From a bacterium (GTDB lineage: Bacteria > Patescibacteriota > Patescibacteriia > Patescibacteriales > JAGXOH01), in NCBI GenBank assembly GCA_021106995.1, contig JAIOTG010000045.1, positions 1-8,595 on the forward strand: a stretch of DNA of 8,595 nt, given 5' to 3'. Shown here one piece after another: positions 1 to 5,712 of the stretch; positions within the stretch are counted from its first letter, which is position 1; each line of letters opens with the position of its first letter. The notes under the pieces were generated by a model, which saw only the letters and a list, made by a program, of their open reading frames with translations, was not told where the DNA came from and searched no databases. The position numbers and the translations under genes were made by a program.

Positions 1-103
1 ATAAAGTTTTCATAATTTAAAGATGTTTAAATTTTTTAATCCACTCGCCATATTTTTCTATGTTTTAATAATTTTTTAATAAGAGATTTTTTTTAAATAA
101 GCT

Positions 104-1174
104 TTATTTTCTATTTTCTAAGAATTCTAGATAATCATTCAAATATTTAATTGTTTTTTGAGGCTGTTTTCCATAACCAACTTCATTTGTAAGCATAAAT
201 CCGGTTGCTCCATTTACAATGCTTTGATAAATATCGTTTAGATTTGTAATACTTGGATATAAATTAAATTTTGACATTAGCGAATCAAATATATGAGTAG
301 CAATAATGAATTCTTTTTTGCTGTTTGTAATTTTAAATTTATTTAACATGTCATACTGTGCTGTTGATGATTCAAATCTCCCTAGTTCTGGTATTAAATC
401 CCCCCTACCAAGCACAACTCCATCTGATTCCTTTAATATAGCCTCAAAATTTTTATACCCATCGCTAGTTTCAATTTTTGCCCAAATGGCTGGCATTTTT
501 TGATTTTTCTCAAGGCGTTCCTCAATAAATTTTTTAAGCGATAACATATCCTCTTTTTTATTTACAAATGACAAAACAATTATATCTAAATTATTTTTAA
601 TACCCCACTCTAAATCTTTTTTATCTTTTTTTGTTAGTGCGCTTAGTTCTGAGCGAGCAACATTTGGAATGTTTATTGATTTTTCAGGCCTGATCATTAT
701 AGAGTCATTGGCTTGTGCTAAAATATATTCATCCTTTTCAGATTTATTTTCAAGAACTTTAAATTCCATACTACCGTCTTTCATTGAAATAGTTTCACAA
801 TTTCTCAGGGTAGAAAAAGAACCATCCATTTGAATGGGTATAAATATTTTTGAAATATTGTTTTTATATAAAGAAAGATATTTTTCATTAGAACAAAAAT
901 AAACATCATCGCCTTTTCTGATTAATAATTCATTTTTTCTAAAATCTTTACTAACTCTCCATTTTTGTCCTTGGAGGTCTTGAAGTATTTTTATATTTTT
1001 ATAGTTTTTTTTAAAATAGTTTATAGTTTTTTCTGCAATTTCATACTCCATATGAGAAAAATTTAATCTTACAGTGTCTATGGAATTTTTTTGTAAAAAT
1101 GCACCATCAAAACTATTAAAACGGAAATAGTTTAATCCCAGTGAGACGATTCTTTTATATTTAATATTTTTCAT
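104..1174 (-). CDS. pyruvate kinase-like protein lacking the C-terminal domain
   Basis: Recognisable as the pyruvate kinase barrel (phosphoenolpyruvate + ADP to pyruvate + ATP, cytoplasmic). Seen in the 356-residue product: VRLNFSH at 35-41, DLQGQKWR at 66-73 (usual form DxxGPK), a B-domain-like stretch to about 165, SALTKKDKKDL at 178-188, the active-site strand WAKIE at 231-235 (Lys233, metal-ligand Glu235), GRGDL at 256-260 (Asp259), IATH at 291-294 and LTNE at 328-331. It ends soon after the barrel. Typical enzymes have about 470 residues, so the C-terminal regulatory domain is absent, with no sign of a frameshift. The ATG at 1174 is preferred over the GTG at 1183 because AAGGG lies 8 nt before it, whereas the GTG would overlap that site. 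It is the last gene of the leftward run, 48 nt after the MazG gene. It could be a true minimal kinase or a paralogue of altered role. Confidence 0.8.
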   Translation of the reverse strand: MKNIKYKRIVSLGLNYFRFNSFDGAFLQKNSIDTVRLNFSHMEYEIAEKTINYFKKNYKNIKILQDLQGQKWRVSKDFRKNELLIRKGDDVYFCSNEKYLSLYKNNISKIFIPIQMDGSFSTLRNCETISMKDGSMEFKVLENKSEKDEYILAQANDSIMIRPEKSINIPNVARSELSALTKKDKKDLEWGIKNNLDIIVLSFVNKKEDMLSLKKFIEERLEKNQKMPAIWAKIETSDGYKNFEAILKESDGVVLGRGDLIPELGRFESSTAQYDMLNKFKITNSKKEFIIATHIFDSLMSKFNLYPSITNLNDIYQSIVNGATGFMLTNEVGYGKQPQKTIKYLNDYLEFLENRK

Positions 1175-1222
1175 AGATAACACCCTTTTTAAATTAAATA
1201 TAAAAGGCTACGTTTGAATTTA

Positions 1223-1558
1223 TTATTTTTTTAATTTAGAGTTGTTTAAGTGTCTATTTTTATCTCTTTTAGTCTTTTTTTCTATATTTTTTTGGAAAGC
1301 TTTTGTTAGGTCTATTTTTGTTTGATTTGCTAGGCAGATTATTACGAATAGCACATCAGCGAGTTCGTCTGATAGGTCTTTTTTATCAGATTTTTTAAAA
1401 CTTTGTTCACCATGAGTTCTTGAAATTATTCGCGCTACCTCACCAACTTCTTCGGTGAGCTGGGCTAATTGTGTTAGTTCGGAAAAATATTTTATCCCAA
1501 CATTATTAATCCAATCATCAACAATCTTTTGAGCTTGTTTAATAGTTATTTGAGACAT
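1223..1558 (-). CDS. MazG-family nucleotide pyrophosphohydrolase
   Basis: Predicted to hydrolyse (d)NTPs to the monophosphate and pyrophosphate, a house-cleaning role in the cytoplasm. The 111-residue product has the family metal-binding signature EExxE then ExxD: TEEVGEV around Glu36/Glu37/Glu40, and DELADV with Glu65 and Asp68. The surrounding segments YFSELTQLAQL, RTHGEQSFKKSDKKDL and IICLANQT are typical of the short stand-alone MazG-like subgroup of about 110 residues, so the length is normal. An in-frame start at 1636 would add 26 residues unlike the family. The ATG at 1558 gives the expected N-terminus, although no clear ribosome site precedes it. The C-terminus is lysine-rich. The preferred nucleotide substrate cannot be read from the sequence. 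Confidence 0.85.
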   Translation of the reverse strand: MSQITIKQAQKIVDDWINNVGIKYFSELTQLAQLTEEVGEVARIISRTHGEQSFKKSDKKDLSDELADVLFVIICLANQTKIDLTKAFQKNIEKKTKRDKNRHLNNSKLKK

Positions 1559-1580
1559 AAAAAATAGTTTATTTTGTATA

Positions 1581-1610
1581 ATTTTAATATAACTAAAATT
1601 TTTATTACAA
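1581..1610 (-). promoter_or_regulatory. weak sigma-70-like promoter candidate before the MazG-like gene
   Basis: On the minus strand TTGTAA (1605-1610) is followed after 18 nt by TAAAAT (1581-1586), placing a start of transcription shortly before the MazG ATG at 1558. The boxes are poor and the region is A+T-rich, so a chance match is quite possible. The gap between the MazG-like and DUF2628-like genes (102 nt) is the widest in the leftward gene run, which makes an internal promoter reasonable. Confidence 0.3.
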
Positions 1611-1636
1611 AGGAGCGAAAACTTAAGCAAAACCAA

Positions 1637-1656
1637 TAAAATAATTTTGTTTATTA
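1637..1656 (+). repeat. left arm of 20-nt exact inverted repeat
   Basis: TAAAATAATTTTGTTTATTA here is the exact reverse complement of 2000-2019. The two arms bracket the DUF2628-like gene (1661-1987) closely, 4 nt and 12 nt from its ends. The match stops abruptly on both sides and no target-site duplication is visible. The arm is A+T-only except for one G, so part of the match may reflect composition. Confidence 0.7.
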
Positions 1657-1660
1657 TATT

Positions 1661-1987
1661 TTATCTTGATAAAGAGAAAACTATGAACAATCCGATTATT
1701 ATAAGTCCCCAAAAAATCCATTTACTTTGTGATTCTTGGAACTGTTTAACACTCTCCCATTTACATGATTGCCAAGCCCATTTGTTTCCTTTAAATCCGA
1801 ATAGAAAGGCAATAAATATATTCAAAATAGGAATTAAAAAAAGAATAGATAATATCCATTGTTTGTGTCGTATTCCCCAGAAAAAAGAAAGTAGAAAAGC
1901 GCCCCAATTCCATTTTTCTATCTCTTTTGGAATTATGGACTTTTCACCTTTCCCCGATCTTTCGTCATATTTTTTTTCTTTTATCAT
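1661..1987 (-). CDS. DUF2628-like small membrane protein
   Basis: A 108-residue protein of unknown function. A charged N-terminus (1-22) precedes WNWGAFLLSFFWGIRHKQW at 26-44. A hydrophobic stretch at about 45-65 is followed by GFKGNKWAW at 64-72, KWESVKQFQESQSKW at 76-90, and a second hydrophobic segment at about 91-106. The WNWGAF, GFKGNxWAW and WESVxxFxxxQxxW pattern is the one I know from DUF2628-like two-helix membrane proteins. Topology suggests two membrane helices with a tryptophan-rich loop between them. No Shine-Dalgarno precedes the ATG. The gene lies in the leftward run downstream of the zinc-ribbon gene and is enclosed by a 20-nt inverted repeat. Assignment to the family is fairly safe; the cellular role is unknown. 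Confidence 0.75.
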   Translation of the reverse strand: MIKEKKYDERSGKGEKSIIPKEIEKWNWGAFLLSFFWGIRHKQWILSILFLIPILNIFIAFLFGFKGNKWAWQSCKWESVKQFQESQSKWIFWGLIIIGLFIVFSLSR

Positions 1988-1999
1988 AAGTTTTTGATT

Positions 2000-2019
2000 T
2001 AATAAACAAAATTATTTTA
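2000..2019 (-). repeat. right arm of 20-nt exact inverted repeat
   Basis: Exact reverse complement of 1637-1656, lying just upstream of the DUF2628-like start codon. On the minus strand it begins TAAAATAATTTT. Near-identical AAAATAATTTT words also sit directly before the start codons at 2328 and 3728, so this arm may combine a common upstream motif with a gene-flanking repeat. Confidence 0.65.
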
Positions 2020-2040
2020 CTAGCGTAGTCATTATTTTTA

Positions 2041-2328
2041 TTAAGCGATTTGGCGCACACTGCCTCCTTTGTCTATTGTTTTTCCGGGGATAAAAGAAAT
2101 TGCTCCGCATTCTTTGCATTTTTTTGCTTTTAAAGTTTCTGATTCTTTTATAACTTTTTCATCATCAGTATTATATTCTTGATATTTTTTATTAAAAGAA
2201 TTATAGAATAAATTTTGATAGGAAAATCCTACAAGCAACCAACCTATCCACGAACCATGTATTTCTAATTTTCCCTCTTCAGTTTCTCCATCACAATAAG
2301 GACAGTTCATTTTTTTCTTTTTATTCAT
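2041..2328 (-). CDS. zinc-ribbon-like protein, four cysteines
   Basis: A 95-residue protein with two CXXC knuckles: CPYC at 9-12 and CKEC at 71-74, which would bind one zinc ion. Between them lie GETEEGKLEIHGSWIGWLLVGF (first 20 residues meant as a landmark) and a polar acidic/lysine stretch. The order MNCPYC, E.G.L, a tryptophan-rich middle and a late CxxC resembles the DUF6487-type zinc-ribbon proteins, a family without known function. Start is uncertain: ATG at 2328 gives MNKKKKMNCPYC, while the second ATG at 2310 would begin directly at the first knuckle. Neither has a clear ribosome site. It lies 44 nt downstream of hisS and is probably co-transcribed with it. Confidence 0.65.
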   Translation of the reverse strand: MNKKKKMNCPYCDGETEEGKLEIHGSWIGWLLVGFSYQNLFYNSFNKKYQEYNTDDEKVIKESETLKAKKCKECGAISFIPGKTIDKGGSVRQIA

Positions 2329-2372
2329 AAAATTATTTTTAATGTTGAACTATATTTTGCTAAAAAATTTAA

Positions 2373-3728
2373 TTATTTAAAGTAATTTCCCAAATTTTTT
2401 ATTTTAATTTCCTCTTGTTTTCTTGTTTCTAGATTTTTTATTTGAACTACGCTTTTTTTAAATTCTTCTTCACCATAGATTATAACGTACTTTACGCCTT
2501 GGTTCAGGGCGTAGTTAAATTGGCTCTTAAAGGTAGTATCTTCTAAAAAGCTTATTTCAGTGTTTAGCCCTAGTTCTCTGAGTTCATTGGCTATTTTTAT
2601 ATACTCTTTATTTTTGTCAGGCATAAGTCTTAAAATCATAGTCTCGGTTACAGTATTTTTATCTTTTTTTATTATATTTAGTTGTTCTAGAGCGGTGAAA
2701 AGTCTATCCACCCCTATTGAGGCTCCTACGGCTGGTAATTCTTTGCCAGTAAATCTGCTTACTAAATTATTATACCTTCCTCCAGAAAATATACTGCCAA
2801 ATTCAGGTGCGTCTAAAAGAGAAGTTTCCATAACTGGGCCAGTATAATAGTCTAGTCCCCTGGCAATTGAAAAATCAATTTGAATATTATTTTCTGGTAC
2901 TTTCATTTCTTTTAAGTAGTTTAAAATTTCTTCCAACTCCCCTATTCCTTCTTCAGCAATTTTGATATCTTTAAATATTTTTTTGCATTCTTTAAGTAAG
3001 TTTTTATTATCTCCTTTTAGGTTTATGTACTCTTTAATTTTTAAAGCTCCTTTTGAGCTTAGCCCGACAGAGGAGCTTTTTAATTCTTTTAAAACTTTTT
3101 CAATACCGATTTTATCTAGCTTATCAAGTATTCTAAATATTTCCTTTGTAGTATTATCTTTTTCTCCACTTTTAATTTTTATTAACTTGGTTAAACCGTT
3201 AAGTATTTTTCTGTTATTAATTTTTATTATGAAATTTTTTAGACCTAGCTCTTTTAAGGATTTGTACATTAAATTTATAATTTCAGCATCAGCCAACATT
3301 GAAGAAGTTCCGGCAATATCAGCGTCCATTTGATAAAATTGTCTATAGCGCCCACTTTGAGGAGTCTCTCCACGAAAAACAACTCCCTTAACCATTCTTT
3401 TCCAAGGAAGCTTAATTCCTGTTTTACTTTTAGGATTGTAAGGATTAGAAGCTAATATTCTAGCCAGAGGTACGGTGTGATCAAAGGGAAGGGCTAGGAC
3501 TTCATTGTCATCCTTTCCTTTAATATGAAAAATATTTTTTCCAGTATCACTTTCTTCGCCTGATAAAGTTTTTAAGAACTCTACTTTAGGAGTTTCTATA
3601 GGGTTGAAACCAAAAAGTCTAAAAACTTTTTCCAGTTTATTCATCATCTCTTCCCTCGCTAAATATTCAGCCGGCAAGAAGTCTTTAAAACCTCCCGGTC
3701 TTTCGGAGTTTATTGTTTTTTTAGCCAT
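2373..3728 (-). CDS. hisS: histidyl-tRNA synthetase (class II)
   Basis: Charges tRNA-His with histidine using ATP, in the cytoplasm. The 451-residue product has full-length class II HisRS architecture: RPGGFKDFLP at 10-19, motif 1 region about 25-50, LPFDHTVPLAR at 80-90, motif 2 FRGETPQSGRYRQFYQ at 118-133 (Arg119), an insertion domain of lysine-rich helices at about 165-280, the histidine-binding ARGLDYYTGP at 289-298, motif 3 GASIGVDRL at 335-343, and the anticodon-binding domain from about 362 to the end. The TVPLAR form of the N-terminal motif is a normal HisRS variant. The start has no Shine-Dalgarno but follows a strong promoter by about 20 nt. It heads the leftward gene run. Confidence 0.97.
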   Translation of the reverse strand: MAKKTINSERPGGFKDFLPAEYLAREEMMNKLEKVFRLFGFNPIETPKVEFLKTLSGEESDTGKNIFHIKGKDDNEVLALPFDHTVPLARILASNPYNPKSKTGIKLPWKRMVKGVVFRGETPQSGRYRQFYQMDADIAGTSSMLADAEIINLMYKSLKELGLKNFIIKINNRKILNGLTKLIKIKSGEKDNTTKEIFRILDKLDKIGIEKVLKELKSSSVGLSSKGALKIKEYINLKGDNKNLLKECKKIFKDIKIAEEGIGELEEILNYLKEMKVPENNIQIDFSIARGLDYYTGPVMETSLLDAPEFGSIFSGGRYNNLVSRFTGKELPAVGASIGVDRLFTALEQLNIIKKDKNTVTETMILRLMPDKNKEYIKIANELRELGLNTEISFLEDTTFKSQFNYALNQGVKYVIIYGEEEFKKSVVQIKNLETRKQEEIKIKNLGNYFK

Positions 3729-3755
3729 AAAATTATTTTAATTTATTGTGTTTTA

Positions 3756-3784
3756 AGTATATAAATTTAGAGGTTAAAAGTCAA
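3756..3784 (-). promoter_or_regulatory. sigma-70-type promoter for the hisS run
   Basis: On the minus strand, TTGACT (3779-3784) and TATACT (3756-3761) are separated by exactly 17 nt, each one mismatch from consensus. A transcript would start near 3749, leaving a leader of about 20 nt before the hisS ATG at 3728. No operator or attenuator structure is apparent in so short a leader. Confidence 0.75.
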
Positions 3785-3825
3785 AAAACATTTTTGATAA
3801 AATATATTTTTTAGTTTGTATTTTT

Positions 3826-3854
3826 TTGTTGAAATGTTATTATAAATATATAAA
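3826..3854 (+). promoter_or_regulatory. possible promoter reading into the cassette array
   Basis: TTGTTG (3826-3831), a 17-nt spacer and TATAAA (3849-3854) point rightward, divergent from the hisS promoter. It lies just outside the first GTTAGGC box (3927), the position a cassette promoter would take in an integron. The -35 box is poor and the region is A+T-rich, so this is tentative. Confidence 0.3.
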
Positions 3855-3926
3855 GTATGGATAATTAAAGTTCGTATAATATACAAATTTTAACAATTAT
3901 TCAATAAATACTTCGTATATAAACTA

Positions 3927-3934
3927 GTTAGGCG
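3927..3934 (+). other. GTTAGGCG box at the left edge of the array (attC R'-like half site)
   Basis: GTTAGGC fits the integron R' core consensus GTTRRRY. The 12 bases before it (TATATAAACTA plus flank) resemble the segment before the R' box of the complete site at 5066-5177 (GATATACAAAAC), but no matching GCCTAAC partner lies upstream. It may be the entry point of the array, an attI-like site, or a worn attC. No integrase gene is nearby to decide. Confidence 0.5.
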
Positions 3935-3943
3935 ACATATTCC

Positions 3944-4009
3944 CAAGTCTCTTTTGAAAAATAAGGAATGAGTGAAAAATTTTCTTTATTTAAATGAGGG
4001 GGAATAAGG
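3944..4009 (+). repeat. left arm of the long inverted repeat around the first cassette gene
   Basis: Three blocks recur in inverse order and orientation after the gene: CAAGTCTCTTTT (3944-3955, exact with 4991-5002), GAGTGAAAAATTTTC (3970-3984, one A different from 4963-4978) and GAGGGGGAATAAGG (3996-4009, similar to 4932-4945). The spacing between blocks is comparable on both sides (14 and 11 nt here, 12 and 17 nt there). The arm covers most of the 5' untranslated region. Confidence 0.75.
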
Positions 4010-4062
4010 AGTTTTCTCTGATATCGCTACGAAAACAATTTTATTTTTTTATTTCTATCACT

Positions 4063-4878
4063 ATGAAAAAAACAATTTTTACATCGCTTGTGCTTGTAAT
4101 GATTGTTCTGTCTGGATGTTCAATAGATAAGGATAAATCTGCTGAAAATCAGCCTATCAACAATAAGGATAATTCAGTTTTCCAAGTAATCGAGAAAACA
4201 ATAGCAGAAGAAGGGGAATACACCAAATGTAAAAATCTCGTAGAGGAAACATTGCCTTTAGAAGAGCTAGATGTAATTATCATGGAATATTTTAAGAATC
4301 CTCAACCACAAAAAATAGTTCCTTTAATCAATACTATTTCTAATCATCAAATTTTTGAGAAAAATAAACAGATGACCTGGTTTTTTGCGGAAATTTTTAA
4401 ACAGCATCCTCAATATATTAATTCATGGATTATGAAAGATTTATGTGGATTAAATGAGGATAAAACTAATGAATGGGATGCTTTAGTTACAGCATTATGG
4501 ATTTCTAAGACAAAAGAAGGAGAAACTGTTTTACAAGAAATACAGAAAAAATCTTCCATCTCTGGAAAAAAATTTATCAATGAATTGTATGAAAGAGATG
4601 TTAATAAGATGGATCCCTTAAAGCAAAATATTTCTAGTCCTCTTCAATTGGATATTTTTTGGGCTAGTTTTTTTGCAAGTGGAAAGAGTATATACGTTGA
4701 GAAAATAATTAAAACTATGCTTCAAAATAAGGAGAATATATTGCTTTCTTCAGCTGCTGAATGGTCTCTGAGTGCAAACTCAAAACAATTTATTGAAGTA
4801 AAAGAAATATTAGAGAAATATTCTTTAAATAGCAACGATCAGGAGGAAAAGACTGTTATAGAAAATATCTTGAAATAA
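4063..4878 (+). CDS. predicted helical lipoprotein, unknown function
   Basis: A 271-residue secreted lipoprotein. The signal peptide MKKTIFTSLVLVMIVLSGCS ends in the lipobox LSGC, so Cys19 would be lipidated. The mature part is mainly amphipathic helices, with WxxFxxG-like and W-S-L-S-A-N features late in the chain (DIFWASFFASGKSIYVEKII and AAEWSLSANSKQF). I recall similar helical proteins of unknown role, but cannot name a family safely. An in-frame ATG at 3994 would add 23 residues encoded inside the inverted repeat. The ATG at 4063 is preferred because it begins the signal peptide exactly. No Shine-Dalgarno precedes it; an AAGGAG at 4006-4011 has no suitable start downstream. The gene is the first cargo of the cassette-like array. 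Confidence 0.8.
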   Translation: MKKTIFTSLVLVMIVLSGCSIDKDKSAENQPINNKDNSVFQVIEKTIAEEGEYTKCKNLVEETLPLEELDVIIMEYFKNPQPQKIVPLINTISNHQIFEKNKQMTWFFAEIFKQHPQYINSWIMKDLCGLNEDKTNEWDALVTALWISKTKEGETVLQEIQKKSSISGKKFINELYERDVNKMDPLKQNISSPLQLDIFWASFFASGKSIYVEKIIKTMLQNKENILLSSAAEWSLSANSKQFIEVKEILEKYSLNSNDQEEKTVIENILK

Positions 4879-4931
4879 ATAGGGAAAAAATACTAGAACA
4901 ATAAGGTGTTTTGGGCTACGGGCATTCACCC

Positions 4932-5002
4932 CCTTAATTCCCCTCTGCCATTCGTCCAAAACGAAAATTTTTTCACTCGAATAAATGATAAAAAGAGACT
5001 TG
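4932..5002 (-). repeat. right arm of the long inverted repeat around the first cassette gene
   Basis: Contains, in order, CCTTAATTCCCCTC (4932-4945), GAAAATTTTTTCACTC (4963-4978) and AAAAGAGACTTG (4991-5002), the inverse counterparts of 3944-4009. The spacer between this gene and the next (4879-5236) also contains a local stem GTTTTGG (4908-4914) with CCAAAAC (4956-4962), a hairpin at 5029-5060, and the attC-like site. I see no protein gene in it. Confidence 0.7.
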
Positions 5003-5014
5003 TAAATACGCTTC

Positions 5015-5065
5015 GGGGTCGTTGCACTTGATTTTCTTCCGTTATCACTACAGAAAATCACCCTC
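5015..5065 (+). repeat. pre-attC conserved block, copy 1, with hairpin
   Basis: Begins GGGGTCGTTGCACTT (5015-5029) and runs to CACCCTC abutting GCCTAAC. The same frame recurs at 5581-5620. In this copy the variable middle forms a perfect stem, TGATTTTCT (5029-5037) with AGAAAATCA (5052-5060), around a 14-nt loop. It may act as a terminator for the preceding gene or as part of the recombination site. Confidence 0.65.
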
Positions 5066-5177
5066 GCCTAACACAGTATATCTGGCTTGCTCGTGCCCTC
5101 ACTCGATCCATATTTGCCAAAAACTAATTGATTTTAAAAGGAATCTTGGCAAACATCAGATATACAAAACGTTAGGC
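5066..5177 (+). other. attC-like recombination site, complete
   Basis: A 112-nt imperfect palindrome with the layout of an integron attC. R''-type GCCTAAC is at 5066-5072 and R'-type GTTAGGC at 5171-5177, with C5065 and G5178 extending the pairing. An inner arm pair GTATATCTG (5076-5084) and CAGATATAC (5157-5165) is exact. The unpaired spacers between boxes are 3 nt and 5 nt. A central stem TTTGCCAA (5113-5120) pairs with TTGGCAAA (5146-5153), and about 25 nt bulge out on the 5' side (5085-5109). Size (attC range roughly 57-141) and box polarity relative to the flanking plus-strand genes fit. An unrelated transposon end or terminator is the alternative. Confidence 0.7.
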
Positions 5178-5181
5178 GAAA

Positions 5182-5193
5182 TTATTCAGGTCA
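5182..5193 (+). repeat. left arm of 12-nt inverted repeat around the 107-residue gene
   Basis: TTATTCAGGTCA, beginning 4 nt after the GTTAGGC box, is the exact reverse complement of 5564-5575, which begins 4 nt after the stop codon. The match ends cleanly on both sides. Confidence 0.7.
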
Positions 5194-5236
5194 ACCAATA
5201 GAAAATTATTTAAATATTAATTGTAATTTATATTAT

Positions 5237-5560
5237 ATGGATAAAAAGAATTTATTTTTAATCTTGTTGGTAGTTGTTTTTATTTTTGGATTTCTTATTC
5301 TAACAAATATTAATTTTACTAAAAAAAATTTAACTATCATAAATGGTGAATTCACAACGACAAAAGGTCATATGGGTGTTGTAAATAGTGTACTAATTCC
5401 ATATTTTCAAAATAAACCAGAAGAAGTTAAAAAATATATTGGCAAAATTGTCGAGGTAAAAGGTTATATTAACAAATATGACAAAAATGATTGCCCACCA
5501 ATGACACAATGTTGGATGGGTTCTACAATGGATATGAAATCAATAAAGATTATCGAATAA
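5237..5560 (+). CDS. membrane-anchored small protein with CX5C loop
   Basis: A 107-residue protein with one N-terminal hydrophobic segment (about 5-24) that would serve as an uncleaved anchor; no lipobox is present. The external domain contains VKKYIGKIVEVKGYINKY at 64-81, then DCPPMTQCWMG at 85-95 with Cys86 and Cys92, and ends MKSIKIIE. The pattern of strand, G-K-x-V-x-V-x-G strand, cysteine loop and final strand suggests a small OB-like beta-barrel with a disulfide or metal loop. That fold is an inference, and I do not recognise a named family. The start at 5237 puts the charged MDKK before the anchor, though no Shine-Dalgarno is seen. It is the second cargo gene of the array, bracketed by an exact 12-nt inverted repeat and by attC-like sites on both sides. 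Confidence 0.75.
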   Translation: MDKKNLFLILLVVVFIFGFLILTNINFTKKNLTIINGEFTTTKGHMGVVNSVLIPYFQNKPEEVKKYIGKIVEVKGYINKYDKNDCPPMTQCWMGSTMDMKSIKIIE

Positions 5561-5563
5561 AGC

Positions 5564-5575
5564 TGACCTGAATAA
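5564..5575 (-). repeat. right arm of 12-nt inverted repeat around the 107-residue gene
   Basis: TGACCTGAATAA pairs exactly with 5182-5193. If transcribed, the two arms would join the 5' and 3' ends of the same message. In single-stranded DNA they would close the cassette into a loop. Confidence 0.7.
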
Positions 5576-5580
5576 CTCAA

Positions 5581-5620
5581 GGGGATGTTGCACTTTCGCT
5601 CCCGTTGGTCGCTCACCCTC
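5581..5620 (+). repeat. pre-attC conserved block, copy 2
   Basis: Begins GGGGATGTTGCACTT (5581-5595) and ends CACCCTC directly before GCCTAAC, matching copy 1 at 5015-5065 in both end segments. The middle differs (TCGCTCCCGTTGGTCGCT instead of a nine-base-pair hairpin). The stretch is clearly richer in G+C than the adjoining genes. Confidence 0.65.
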
Positions 5621-5712
5621 GCCTAACAAAGGATATGATGTTTAGCTCTTGTAGAGCTTTAACCCAAATTGCTCCTTTCAGTCGCAACTTCCCATATCCT
5701 TAAACATTAGGC
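5621..5712 (+). other. attC-like recombination site with a variant R' box
   Basis: A 92-nt imperfect palindrome: GCCTAAC at 5621-5627, AAGGATATG (5629-5637) pairing exactly with CATATCCTT (5693-5701), spacer AAAC and ATTAGGC at 5706-5712. The first base of the R' box is A where GTTRRRY requires G, which should weaken or abolish integrase cleavage if the site is real. Inside is a small stem AGCTCT (5644-5649) with AGAGCT (5653-5658). Its end segments resemble the complete site at 5066-5177 (GCCTAACAxAGxATAT at the left end, AAAC before RTTAGGC at the right). Confidence 0.6.

Noticed and set aside
1..103. A gene fragment at the left edge
   Set aside because: A minus-strand ATG at 13 opens only four codons before the edge, and other frames are short and stop-rich; nothing can be supported.
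1647..1997. Plus-strand ORF of 116 codons
   Set aside because: It lies antisense over the DUF2628-like gene, whose conserved residues are clear on the minus strand.
3875..3880. Perfect TATAAT before the cassette array
   Set aside because: No acceptable -35 box or extended -10 element lies upstream at 16-18 nt, and such hexamers are common in this A+T-rich spacer.
4825..5061. Minus-strand ORF of 78 codons overlapping the end of the first cargo gene and its spacer
   Set aside because: It runs through the right inverted-repeat arm and hairpins, has no recognisable domain, and its composition follows the structured DNA.
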